64,000 nt of DNA from Bacteroidaceae bacterium (GTDB taxonomy: Bacteria; Bacteroidota; Bacteroidia; Bacteroidales; Bacteroidaceae), in the NCBI GenBank assembly GCA_024697945.1, contig JAILRU010000091.1:27905-91904 (forward strand), read 5' to 3'. How positions within the stretch are numbered: position 1 is the first letter of the stretch; every line of letters starts with the position of its first letter. The notes under the pieces were generated by a model, which did not search any database, had not been told where the DNA came from, and saw only the letters and a list, made by a program, of their open reading frames with translations. Made by a program: the position numbers and the translations under genes. Positions 38,433 to 46,442 of the stretch are shown in pieces.

Positions 38433-40702
38433 GTTGTGGTTTGATGATGAAATGAGATAAAGAACAACCTACTACGGTGTGGAATCGCTCAGCGGCTGTT
38501 GTGGTTTGATGATGAAATGAGATAAAGAACAACTCTCAATACTATGTCCGCCACGTCTGCCTTGTTGTGGTTTGATGATGAAATGAGATAAAGAACAACG
38601 TTGCCATTCTTCGACACCACGTTGCCAGCGTTGTGGTTTGATGATGAAATGAGATAAAGAACAACGTATGCGGAAATCACAGCAAGATGCGCCAAGTTGT
38701 GGTTTGATGATGAAATGAGATAAAGAACAACGTCACGGCATGAATGCCTCCCAGCGGAGCGTTGTGGTTTGATGATGAAATGAGATAAAGAACAACGATA
38801 TTGTCAAAACCACTCGGAAATGCGAGGTTGTGGTTTGATGATGAAATGAGATAAAGAACAACGGTAGCCCACTATTCACTTTTCACTTCGGCGTTGTGGT
38901 TTGATGATGAAATGAGATAAAGAACAACTTTATAGGCTGTGATATTCCTTTTGGCAGAGTTGTGGTTTGATGATGAAATGAGATAAAGAACAACTATATA
39001 TATGGCACAGAATTATGACTTAACGTTGTGGTTTGATGATGAAATGAGATAAAGAACAACTTTTATCAATAAGTTCATTGTACCAATATTGTTGTGGTTT
39101 GATGATGAAATGAGATAAAGAACAACAGAGTTTGCAAAGAAGCAGCCAAATGATGCGTTGTGGTTTGATGATGAAATGAGATAAAGAACAACTTTCATAT
39201 ACCTGGACAGAGGCTTCGTAATGTTGTGGTTTGATGATGAAATGAGATAAAGAACAACTTCGTCCTAACTGGACTTATTACGAAGCCTGTTGTGGTTTGA
39301 TGATGAAATGAGATAAAGAACAACGTACAGTAGAAACAAAAGAATCAGCTTTTGTTGTGGTTTGATGATGAAATGAGATAAAGAACAACCCGTCAAGACT
39401 GGCGATGCGCAGAACGCGGGTTGTGGTTTGATGATGAAATGAGATAAAGAACAACACAGAGAAAGTCATTGTCAACGACAAGGGCGTTGTGGTTTGATGA
39501 TGAAATGAGATAAAGAACAACTCCGACACCCGTCATGGTCTTAACGATAGCGTTGTGGTTTGATGATGAAATGAGATAAAGAACAACAGAATTATTAGCA
39601 TCGAGAGATGGTTCACCGTTGTGGTTTGATGATGAAATGAGATAAAGAACAACATCAGTTTGAGCAATATTTGAAGTAGCACCGTTGTGGTTTGATGATG
39701 AAATGAGATAAAGAACAACGCAACAATCAAGATAGAAACCATCTTCCTCGTTGTGGTTTGATGATGAAATGAGATAAAGAACAACGGTGCTGACACTCTC
39801 GTATGCTATGTATGCGTTGTGGTTTGATGATGAAATGAGATAAAGAACAACAGGGCAAGACGGGCTGCATCGTGAGAGGCAGTTGTGGTTTGATGATGAA
39901 ATGAGATAAAGAACAACGCCACCATGTACACCGAGACACTGAAGAAGGTTGTGGTTTGATGATGAAATGAGATAAAGAACAACAGTCGCCGCACGACACC
40001 AACGTGTCGCTGGGTTGTGGTTTGATGATGAAATGAGATAAAGAACAACCGTTGTGCAGAACGGACAGCAGGCCATACAGTTGTGGTTTGATGATGAAAT
40101 GAGATAAAGAACAACAGGGCTGGGACGAAGGCGGCGATGCGACCAGTTGTGGTTTGATGATGAAATGAGATAAAGAACAACGATGGCGGTGGAGCCCTAT
40201 CTTTCCCGTTGTTGTGGTTTGATGATGAAATGAGATAAAGAACAACCCGTGACGACAAGAGCACCGGCTTCCTTGCGTTGTGGTTTGATGATGAAATGAG
40301 ATAAAGAACAACTTCAGGCTTGGCAGCTGCTTTCGCGGCGGTGTTGTGGTTTGATGATGAAATGAGATAAAGAACAACACCATGGAGACCGTGGCCGGTG
40401 AGATACGCGTTGTGGTTTGATGATGAAATGAGATAAAGAACAACGACGAGCAAAGCGGCAAAGCCGAGCGACAGGTTGTGGTTTGATGATGAAATGAGAT
40501 AAAGAACAACCCAGCTATGGAGACGCTACGATGGAGTACCGTTGTGGTTTGATGATGAAATGAGATAAAGAACAACACCTCTTCCGCTTCGACGGAGGTA
40601 GTTTGTGTTGTGGTTTGATGATGAAATGAGATAAAGAACAACAGCGCGACAACTATCGCGTAGTGCTGACAGTTGTGGTTTGATGATGAAATAAAGAATA
40701 AC
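38433..40702 (+). CRISPR. Type II-C CRISPR array: 35 repeats (last degenerate), 34 spacers
   Basis: A 36-bp repeat beginning GTTGTGGTTTGATGATGAAA and ending GATAAAGAACAAC recurs with a 65-66 bp period; spacers are 29-30 bp and all differ. I count 34 intact copies starting at 38433, 38498, 38564 and so on to 40607. The 35th (40672-40702) lacks GAGAT and has one substitution, marking the leader-distal end. Pairing with the tracrRNA shows that plus-strand transcripts make the crRNAs, with spacer 5' of the repeat. The uniform repeats indicate an active or recently active array. Frames read through the repeats on the minus strand are artefacts. Confidence 0.98.
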
Positions 40703-40827
40703 TATTATCAGATGGAAGAGTGAGAGTCTGATGGCAACTGAGAGGCTTGGCATTCTTGCGGCCCTGCTGGTAGCATAAATGGAACAATATACCCTAGGCA
40801 AACCCTTCGCATACCCTTCGCAAACCC

Positions 40828-40861
40828 AGGCAAACCCTTTGGACTTGCCAAGGGTTTGCCT
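40828..40861. repeat. Inverted repeat AGGCAAACCCTT / AAGGGTTTGCCT
   Basis: 12-bp perfect arms with a 10-bp loop; shorter direct copies of GCAAACCC lie immediately left (40798-40827). No T tract, so not a typical terminator, though it may end the crRNA precursor transcript. Confidence 0.75.
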
Positions 40862-40889
40862 ACACCATGCTAAGGGCGTGAGAAGAACG

Positions 40890-40985
40890 AAGATGTAAGA
40901 TGGCTGATGTTAGATGTCGGATGTAAGATGTCTGATGTAGGATGGCTGATGTAAGATGTAAGATGTAAGATGTCGGATGGCTGAT
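40890..40985. repeat. Low-complexity GATGTAAGATG words
   Basis: About twelve variants of GATGTAAGATGT / GATGGCTGATGT in tandem. Confidence 0.8.
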
Positions 40986-41015
40986 GAGTTTGTAAACAAA
41001 GAATAGCAAAGATAG

Positions 41016-41081
41016 AGGCAGCAATCACTCTGCTTCTAGGCAGCAATCACTCTGCTTCTAGGCAGCAATCACTCTGCTTCT
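41016..41081. repeat. 22-bp direct repeat, 3 exact copies
   Basis: Exact copies of a unit beginning AGGCAGCAATCACTCTG occupy 41016-41037, 41038-41059 and 41060-41081. A partial inverse (TAGAAGCAGG) follows at 41103. Confidence 0.9.
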
Positions 41082-41261
41082 AAGCTTACTCATGAGTATG
41101 GGTAGAAGCAGGCTAAAGCGAGGCTGGGGTTTGGCTACACTATGGGAAGAGCGAGAGAAGGATGATGGAAGATGTCAGATGGCTGATGAAAGGGCGCAAT
41201 GTTAGCCAAGCGGACGTAGTCGCGGAAGGAAAGGCGAAAAATAAAGGGTGAAAATGAGATG

Positions 41262-41292
41262 GCAGCAGCGGCTCGAATCGAGTCGCTGCTGC
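41262..41292. terminator. 31-bp near-perfect palindrome, possible terminator
   Basis: GCAGCAGCG-G-CTCGA / TCGAG-T-CGCTGCTGC with a 1-nt centre. It lies 108 nt downstream of the GH5-GH43 stop. There is no long U tract on either strand, so the terminator role is uncertain. Confidence 0.5.
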
Positions 41293-41297
41293 TTTGC

Positions 41298-41419
41298 TCA
41301 CTTAATCAGGACCTTGGTTCTTCGCTCACTTAATCAGGACCTTGAGCTTCGCTCGAGCTCCTTCACACTCGGAAGAACTCGAGCAAGCTTGGTTCTTCGC
41401 TCACTTAATCAGGACCTTG
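41298..41419. repeat. Three copies of a gene's 3' end (TCACTTAATCAGGACCTTG)
   Basis: Copies at 41298-41316, 41326-41344 and 41401-41419; the last is the true C-terminal codons plus stop of the GH5-GH43 gene (KVLIK-stop). Positions 41316-41344 and 41391-41419 are identical over 29 bp. An imperfect inverted repeat with CTCGAG centres (41345-41389) lies between. Confidence 0.85.
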
Positions 41420-44400
41420 CGGGCTGTGCCGTCGGAGTAGCGGATGATGTTGATACCCTTCTGCGGAGTATTCAGCTTGCGGCCGTTCAGGTCATAGACT
41501 CCATTTTCAATTATCAATTCTCCATTATCAATTGCATCGATGCCTGTGCCGCGAGTGAAGTCCTCGTTGTTGGTCAGGTACATGTCATCGACTACGAGGC
41601 TCGCGTTGTTGCACCAGAAGGAGACGATGCGCACGTTCTTCGTGTCGAGCGGTTCGCCTGTGCGGTCGCCGCTGGTGTACTTGGCGGTCGTCAAGTCGAG
41701 GACAATCTGCTTCTTGCCTCCGAAGTCGGGCGTGGCACAGCAGTCGCCCCAAATGCTGCCGCTGGTGAAGACGTTGATGTGCGCGGTGCTGTTGCTCTTC
41801 TTCAGATTCAGCACCATGTACTTGTAGCCCGACATGTCGGCTCCGCTGGGATATTCCCATCCCATCTGGCCGTATTGTCCGAACTTGAAGATGCGTGTTT
41901 TCTCGGTATAGGTTCCCTGCGAGAAGAGCGAGGTGTTGATGTACTCTGCTCCGAAGGGGAAGAAGGTCGAGCGGATGCTGAGGGCGCTGCGGAACTCGTT
42001 GCCGAGGGGGTCTGTATAGACGACGGTCACGCCTGTCGAGCCTTCGGAGAGACCGCGCACCATGCCGTTCTGGAACGTCACTACGCCATCGACGTCCATG
42101 AGGTAGCTTGCCTTGGCAGCGACGTCCTCGGTGTGTCCGTCCGCGAATGTGGCAATCAGACTCAGCGGCTTGCCGTTACCCACCATGACCTCCATCTCCT
42201 CGACTGCCAGCTCCAGCTTCTGGGCAGTGAGCATGTCCTTGTTGAAGCCGTCAAAGTCGGCAGGGAAGTATTTGGACTCGTCGTAGGAGGCCTCTGTGGA
42301 GAACCAGTCGAAGTCGGCATAGCCGTTGCTGCCGTTCGTGGTGTTGTAGCAGAAGAGTCCGAAGCGGGCTCCGACGAAGACGGTGAGGCTGTATTTCAGC
42401 GTGGTCTGGTCGCCCAGCGGGGTGAAGGTCTCGTTGTCGAGCGAATAGGAGAACTACGTCTTGCTGGTGCCGTATGTGATGGCGGCACGCAGGTAGATGA
42501 CGCTGTCTATCTCGACTGTATGCGCCTTCTGCGTGGGTGTGAAGCTGTTATCGACGCGTAGTGTATCCTGCCACCAGACGAGCTGTCGCTTGCCATCCTT
42601 CACCTCCACGGCGAGGGCAGCGTAGGGGTCCTGGAAGATGCAGATGCCGGCACGGTCGCCCTCCTGCAGGTTCCTCACGTCCAAGCGGACGGTACCCGTC
42701 GATGCTGTCGATGCTTTGTCGTGGAAGGCAAAGATGCGCTGTGTGAGCATGTTGCGGGCCTGTGTCAGGCGATTGGAGATGCTGCCAGCCCTCAGCCGCA
42801 GCCATCCTTGACGCTCAAAGAGGCTCCACGCCCCGTCGTCGGGATTGTGGTTCCACTCCCATTGCATTCCCAAGGGATAGGAGCGGAAATTGTCGTTCGT
42901 AGGCAGACCGGTTCGCGGCGAGGCGGTGCCGGTCTTGGGATTTGAATAGATGGTATAGGGCACGCCTTTGTTGCCCACGACGGGCCAGTCGTTCTCCCAC
43001 TTCACGGGCTGCAGGTTGGGCATACGTCCCATCGCGCCAAGGTCCTGCTGGAGGATGGTCCACCACTCGCCAGTCTGTGTCTGTACGAGAGCACCCTGAT
43101 GGATGGTATTGGGACTGTTATTGATGTACTTCTCCAGCAGCACTTTCTCCTCGTAGGGGCCGAAGATGTTCTTCGAGCGGAAGACAGCCTGACCGGACGG
43201 CCAACCGCCGTAGGTGGCATATATATAATAGTAGTCGCCTATCTTATAGAGGTGCGAGCCCTCCAGGCCGTCCTTGTCGCTGATGACCTTCTGCTCCTTG
43301 ATGAAGTTGAAGTTCTGGTCCAGCTCGCACATATAGATATTGCTGATGCCGCATGCCACATAGACCTTGCCGTTGTCGAAGAGCATACCCGGGTCGTAAT
43401 AGATGCGCGGCAGGGCCTTCTTCTCCCAGCGGCCCTCAGGGTCGGTAGCCGTGAGCACGAAACCTCCGGCATCGTTGCCGTTGATGAGCAGGTGGAACTT
43501 GCCGTTGTGGTAGGCCATAGAGCAGGCCCACATGCCGGCAGCATAGGCATTCTCGCCGTTCAGGAGGCTGTAGCGGTCCTTCGTCGAGAGCTGCTCCAAA
43601 GGCTGAGCGCAGTACTCCCAGTTCACGAGGTCTTTCGACTTCAGGATGGTGGCTCCTGGGAAGAGGTGCATCGTGGTGGAGACCATGTAGTAGGTGTCAT
43701 CGACGCGGATGACATCGGGGTCGGGGAAGTCGGCAAAGATGACTGGGTTCTTGTATCGGCCAGTGCCCTGGTCGCTCAGCGAGATGTTCTTGTAGTCGGG
43801 ATGTGCCCAATCGACATTGTAGTATTCAGCATACCAGTCCATGCAGGCCTTTCCGCAGGCTTCTTCGTAGCCGTCGAAAGCGGGTACTACCTTGTTCTTG
43901 TTGATGAGCGTATCGACGTCGATGAGGCAATGTGTGCCGGACAGCGTCATGGAGATGTTGCCGTAGTAGTCCAGACAGGCTTTGTATGCCTTGCCCCACT
44001 TGGAGGTGGAACCCGTGGACCAGGTGCCGTAGTTCGACTCCACCCATTCGCCATGTTCGTTGTAGTGACCTGTACCTTCTTTCTTGGGGCTCCAATCGAC
44101 CTCGGTGATAATCACGGGCGCAAAATCTACCACAGGCACTTGCTTGTAGAACTGTTTAATCTTGTCCTGCGGGTCTGGATGGCTGTCGCTGCAGCCGTAC
44201 CAGCCCGTATAGTCGTGGACGGCATAGCCGATGTTCGCGCCCTCGATGGGATACTCTGCATAGCTAGTGTAGTTGGCCTGCCATCCTGTGCCGGGAGCCC
44301 AAATGATGCCAGAGAAACCGTTGGAACGAATCTTATCGACGATGGGCTGGAAGTAGTCGTGCAAGGCCTTTGGGTCGTCCTGACCCTCGGCATTCTTCAG

Positions 44401-45027
44401 CGACACAGGCTCGTTGGCCAGCTCGATGCTGATCTGCCCGGCATACTTCTTGATATTGGCATTCTGCGAGAATATGTCCCAAACATACATCAGGTAGTTG
44501 TTGTAGTAGTCGCCCACCTTCAGGCTGCCCGGACAGACCCCTGGGGGACGCACCACGACGTACATCTTGTGGTTCATGGCCTTCTGCATGAGGGGCCAAT
44601 AAACCGAGGTGAGGAACTTCTTGTAGCGCGTCGGGTTGAACTTCGAGATGTCTGCCTCGCCGCCAGTTCCCTCTGGTTGCCCTACAGAACCGGAATAGAC
44701 ATACGATTTCGACGGGTCGTTGGTCCAGGCGGGGTCCATGTGCAGACGGAAAACGTCGCAGTTGGCCTTCTCCAGACCGGCAAAGATTTTCTCGAAATAG
44801 TTCAGGCAGCGGGTTGCAGCGTCGTCGTTGTACTCGCCCCATCCCCAGCGTCCGTTGTTGAAGTACATACTCGGGGTATCCATCACGCCATGCAGCACCA
44901 CGTGGTTCCCGTGGGTGTCGCAGAGCCATTTCCCCTCGACATGCAAAGTGGGCAGCGGTTTCTCAACCTGTGCACTCATGCCTGCAGCAAACAGGACTGC
45001 CCATGCGAATAAAATCAGTCTTCTCAT
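41401..45027 (-). pseudogene. GH5-GH43 multidomain glycosidase interrupted by an in-frame TAG
   Basis: One continuous frame of 1208 codons, broken only by TAG at codon 858 (42456-42454). Domains: signal peptide (MRRLILFAWAVLFAAGMSAQ); GH5-like barrel about 25-400 with acid/base E206 (ELANEP) and nucleophile E309 (ITEVDW); GH43 propeller from about 425 (NPVIFADFPDPDVIRVDDTY); beta-sandwich into which the TAG falls (after YGTSKT, before FSYSLDNETF); Big-like domain; CBM-like domain; linker made of spacer words; tail YDLNGRKLNTPQ to KVLIK. Likely acts on plant hemicellulose such as arabinoxylan (inference). The truncated 857-residue product keeps both catalytic domains and may still be active, but loses the binding domains and tail. 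A sequencing error or nonsense mutation is most likely. Confidence 0.85.
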
Positions 45028-45061
45028 TTGTTTATTTAATTAATTATGTAGTTTCTGGCCA

Positions 45062-45069
45062 CAAAGATA
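45062..45069 (-). promoter_or_regulatory. Promoter minus-7 box for the GH5-GH43 gene
   Basis: TATCTTTG on the minus strand, 34 nt upstream of ATG 45027. Confidence 0.6.
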
Positions 45070-45152
45070 CAAAAAAAAGTGAAAGGGTGAAAGGTGAGAA
45101 ATTAAAATATAACAAAAATAGCTGATAACAGAGAGTTACCAGCTATTTCTTG

Positions 45153-45233
45153 TGCCCAGAACAGGAATCGAACCTGCACGCCTCGCGGCACGCGCACCTG
45201 AAACGCGCGCGTCTACCATTCCGCCACCTGGGC
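45153..45233 (-). tRNA. tRNA-Leu (CAG)
   Basis: Cloverleaf with acceptor GCCCAGG pairing near the 3' end, D-arm GTGGCGGAATGGTAGACGC, anticodon loop TTCAGGT (anticodon CAG), a long variable arm (GTGCCGCGAGGCG) and T-loop TTCGATT. The long variable arm and G37 fit leucine. CCA is not encoded. Third gene of the cluster. Confidence 0.93.
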
Positions 45234-45247
45234 GAGAAAAAGAAAAG

Positions 45248-45320
45248 AGCGGAAAACGAGACTCGAACTCGCGACCCCAACCTTGGCAAGGTTGTGCTCT
45301 ACCAACTGAGCTATTTCCGC
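45248..45320 (-). tRNA. tRNA-Gly (GCC)
   Basis: 73 nt: acceptor GCGGAAA, D-arm AGCTCAGTTGGTAGAGC, anticodon loop TTGCCAA (GCC), T-loop TTCGAGT. CCA is not encoded. Lies between two leucine tRNAs with gaps of 12-14 nt, so one transcript. Confidence 0.95.
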
Positions 45321-45332
45321 CTGACATCAGTG

Positions 45333-45414
45333 TGAAGAGGAGGAGACTCGAACTCCCACGCCTCGCGGCACTACCACCTCAAAGTAGCGCGTCTACCAAT
45401 TCCGCCACCTCTCC
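45333..45414 (-). tRNA. tRNA-Leu (GAG)
   Basis: 82 nt: acceptor GGAGAGG, anticodon stem CTACT / GGTAG around TTGAGGT (GAG), long variable arm, T-loop TTCGAGT. First gene of the three-tRNA operon. Confidence 0.94.
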
Positions 45415-45717
45415 AAACGAATGTTTTCTTTTCACTAAATACCTGTGCTTTTTTAGCACAATTTTCAGCAATTCCTCCGAATCGCGACTGCAAATGTACA
45501 GCTTTTTTTTAAACCAGCAAAACTTTCAACAACTTTTTTCCGTCTTTGCTGCATTTTTCTTTTTCTAATCGGAAAGAACAGGTAATAATTCCGAGAATAT
45601 CACTATCTTTACACCCGCTTAACAAAAAGAATGAAGAATGAAGAGTGAAGAGTGAAGAATTTGCTATAGCTCTGACAATTTTGAATTTTGTATTTATTAA
45701 TTTTGAATTTAAATAAG
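45415..45717. other. Intergenic region between the tRNA operon and the SIMPL gene
   Basis: 303 bp. It holds the tRNA promoter (minus-strand TACATTTG, 45491-45498), a plus-strand near-consensus TATCTTTA (45604-45611) for the SIMPL gene, and tandem GAAGAGTGAAGA words (45630-45660) that also occur inside the flippase gene. No coding signal. Confidence 0.65.
45491..45498 (-). promoter_or_regulatory. Promoter minus-7 box of the tRNA operon
   Basis: TACATTTG on the minus strand, about 77 nt upstream of the first mature tRNA. Confidence 0.55.
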
Positions 45718-46437
45718 ATGAAAATCCAGTTCAAGTATGCTGGCGAGGCATTGATTCTCGCCATCGGTCTCTTCCTGGCAGGAGGAGCCATTAAAAATGG
45801 TATTGTACAGTTCAAGGAAATGGACCGCATCGTCACGGCGAAGGGTCTTTGTGAGAAGGAAGTCAAGGCCGACAAGGTAACATGGCCCCTGAAATTCAAA
45901 GAGCTGGGGAACGACCCCGCTGAGCTCTATGACCGGATTGTGAAGGACACGAAGGCTGTAGTTGCTTTCCTGAAAGAGTACAAGCTGAGTGATGAGGAAA
46001 TCTCTGTTGCGCCTCCAACCTTGGTGGACCAGCAGGCCAACATGAGTTACAGCAGCGAGCAGGTGCGTTACCGCTACAAAGCCAACTGCGTGGTTACCGT
46101 GGTGAGCAAGAACGTAGATCTTGTACGCCAGATTGTCACCAAGCAAGCCGAGCTGATGCGCCAAGGCGTCACCATCGTCGGCAATGAGTACGATGATGAT
46201 GGAAACGTCAACTACGAATTCACGGGCCTCAACGAAATAAAGCCCGAGATGATTGCCGAAGCCACAAAGAACGCCCGCAAGACAGCCGAGCAATTTGCAG
46301 AAGACTCCGATAGCAAGCTGGGCAAGATTCGTACGGCAGACCAGGGACAGTTCAGCATCGAAGACCGTGACCAGAACACACCTTGGCTGAAGAACGTACG
46401 CGTCGTAACCACTGTGGTTTATTACCTGAAGGATTAA
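45718..46437 (+). CDS. SIMPL-domain (DUF541) protein
   Basis: 239 residues. One N-terminal membrane anchor (ALILAIGLFLAGGAI), then the SIMPL domain: VTAKGLCEKEVKADKVTWPL, then VVAFLKEYKLSDEEIS, and the C-terminal AEATKNARKTAEQFAEDSDS. Proteins of this family form oligomeric periplasmic or envelope assemblies, in part linked to oxidative stress; the function here is unknown. Start ATG 45718 follows AATAAG and gives the anchor directly. Convergent with GH30 (5 nt between stops). Confidence 0.88.
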   Translation: MKIQFKYAGEALILAIGLFLAGGAIKNGIVQFKEMDRIVTAKGLCEKEVKADKVTWPLKFKELGNDPAELYDRIVKDTKAVVAFLKEYKLSDEEISVAPPTLVDQQANMSYSSEQVRYRYKANCVVTVVSKNVDLVRQIVTKQAELMRQGVTIVGNEYDDDGNVNYEFTGLNEIKPEMIAEATKNARKTAEQFAEDSDSKLGKIRTADQGQFSIEDRDQNTPWLKNVRVVTTVVYYLKD

Positions 46438-46442
46438 CCTTA

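Larger units (their letters stand above)
40703..41400. other. Gene-free repeat region after the CRISPR array (about 0.7 kb)
   Basis: No coding signal. Contents: AGGCAAACCCTT inverted repeat (40828-40861), GATGTAAGATGT words (about 40890-40985), a 22-bp repeat in triplicate (41016-41081), further GATGG words (41158-41190), a 31-bp palindrome (41262-41292) and two extra copies of the downstream gene's 3' end (41298-41344). Confidence 0.75.

Noticed and set aside
38489..40801. Long minus-strand reading frames with repeated VVLYLISSSNHN or LFFISFHHQTTT
   Set aside because: They are translations of the CRISPR repeat in three frames; period and residues follow the 66-bp repeat unit exactly.
30554..41400. 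The CRISPR block as an integrated prophage because of the ORF6N gene
   Set aside because: No integrase, terminase, capsid or other phage genes are present; ORF6N alone is not sufficient.
42454..42456. Reassignment of TAG to a sense codon in this genome
   Set aside because: TAG is used as the normal stop of several intact genes (ribBA, guaD, cas2, gltX, the 6093 gene), so genome-wide reassignment is not plausible.
45153..45414. tRNA cluster as an attachment site for an integrated element
   Set aside because: The three tRNA genes are intact, no direct repeat of a tRNA 3' end was seen nearby, and no integrase gene is present in the window.
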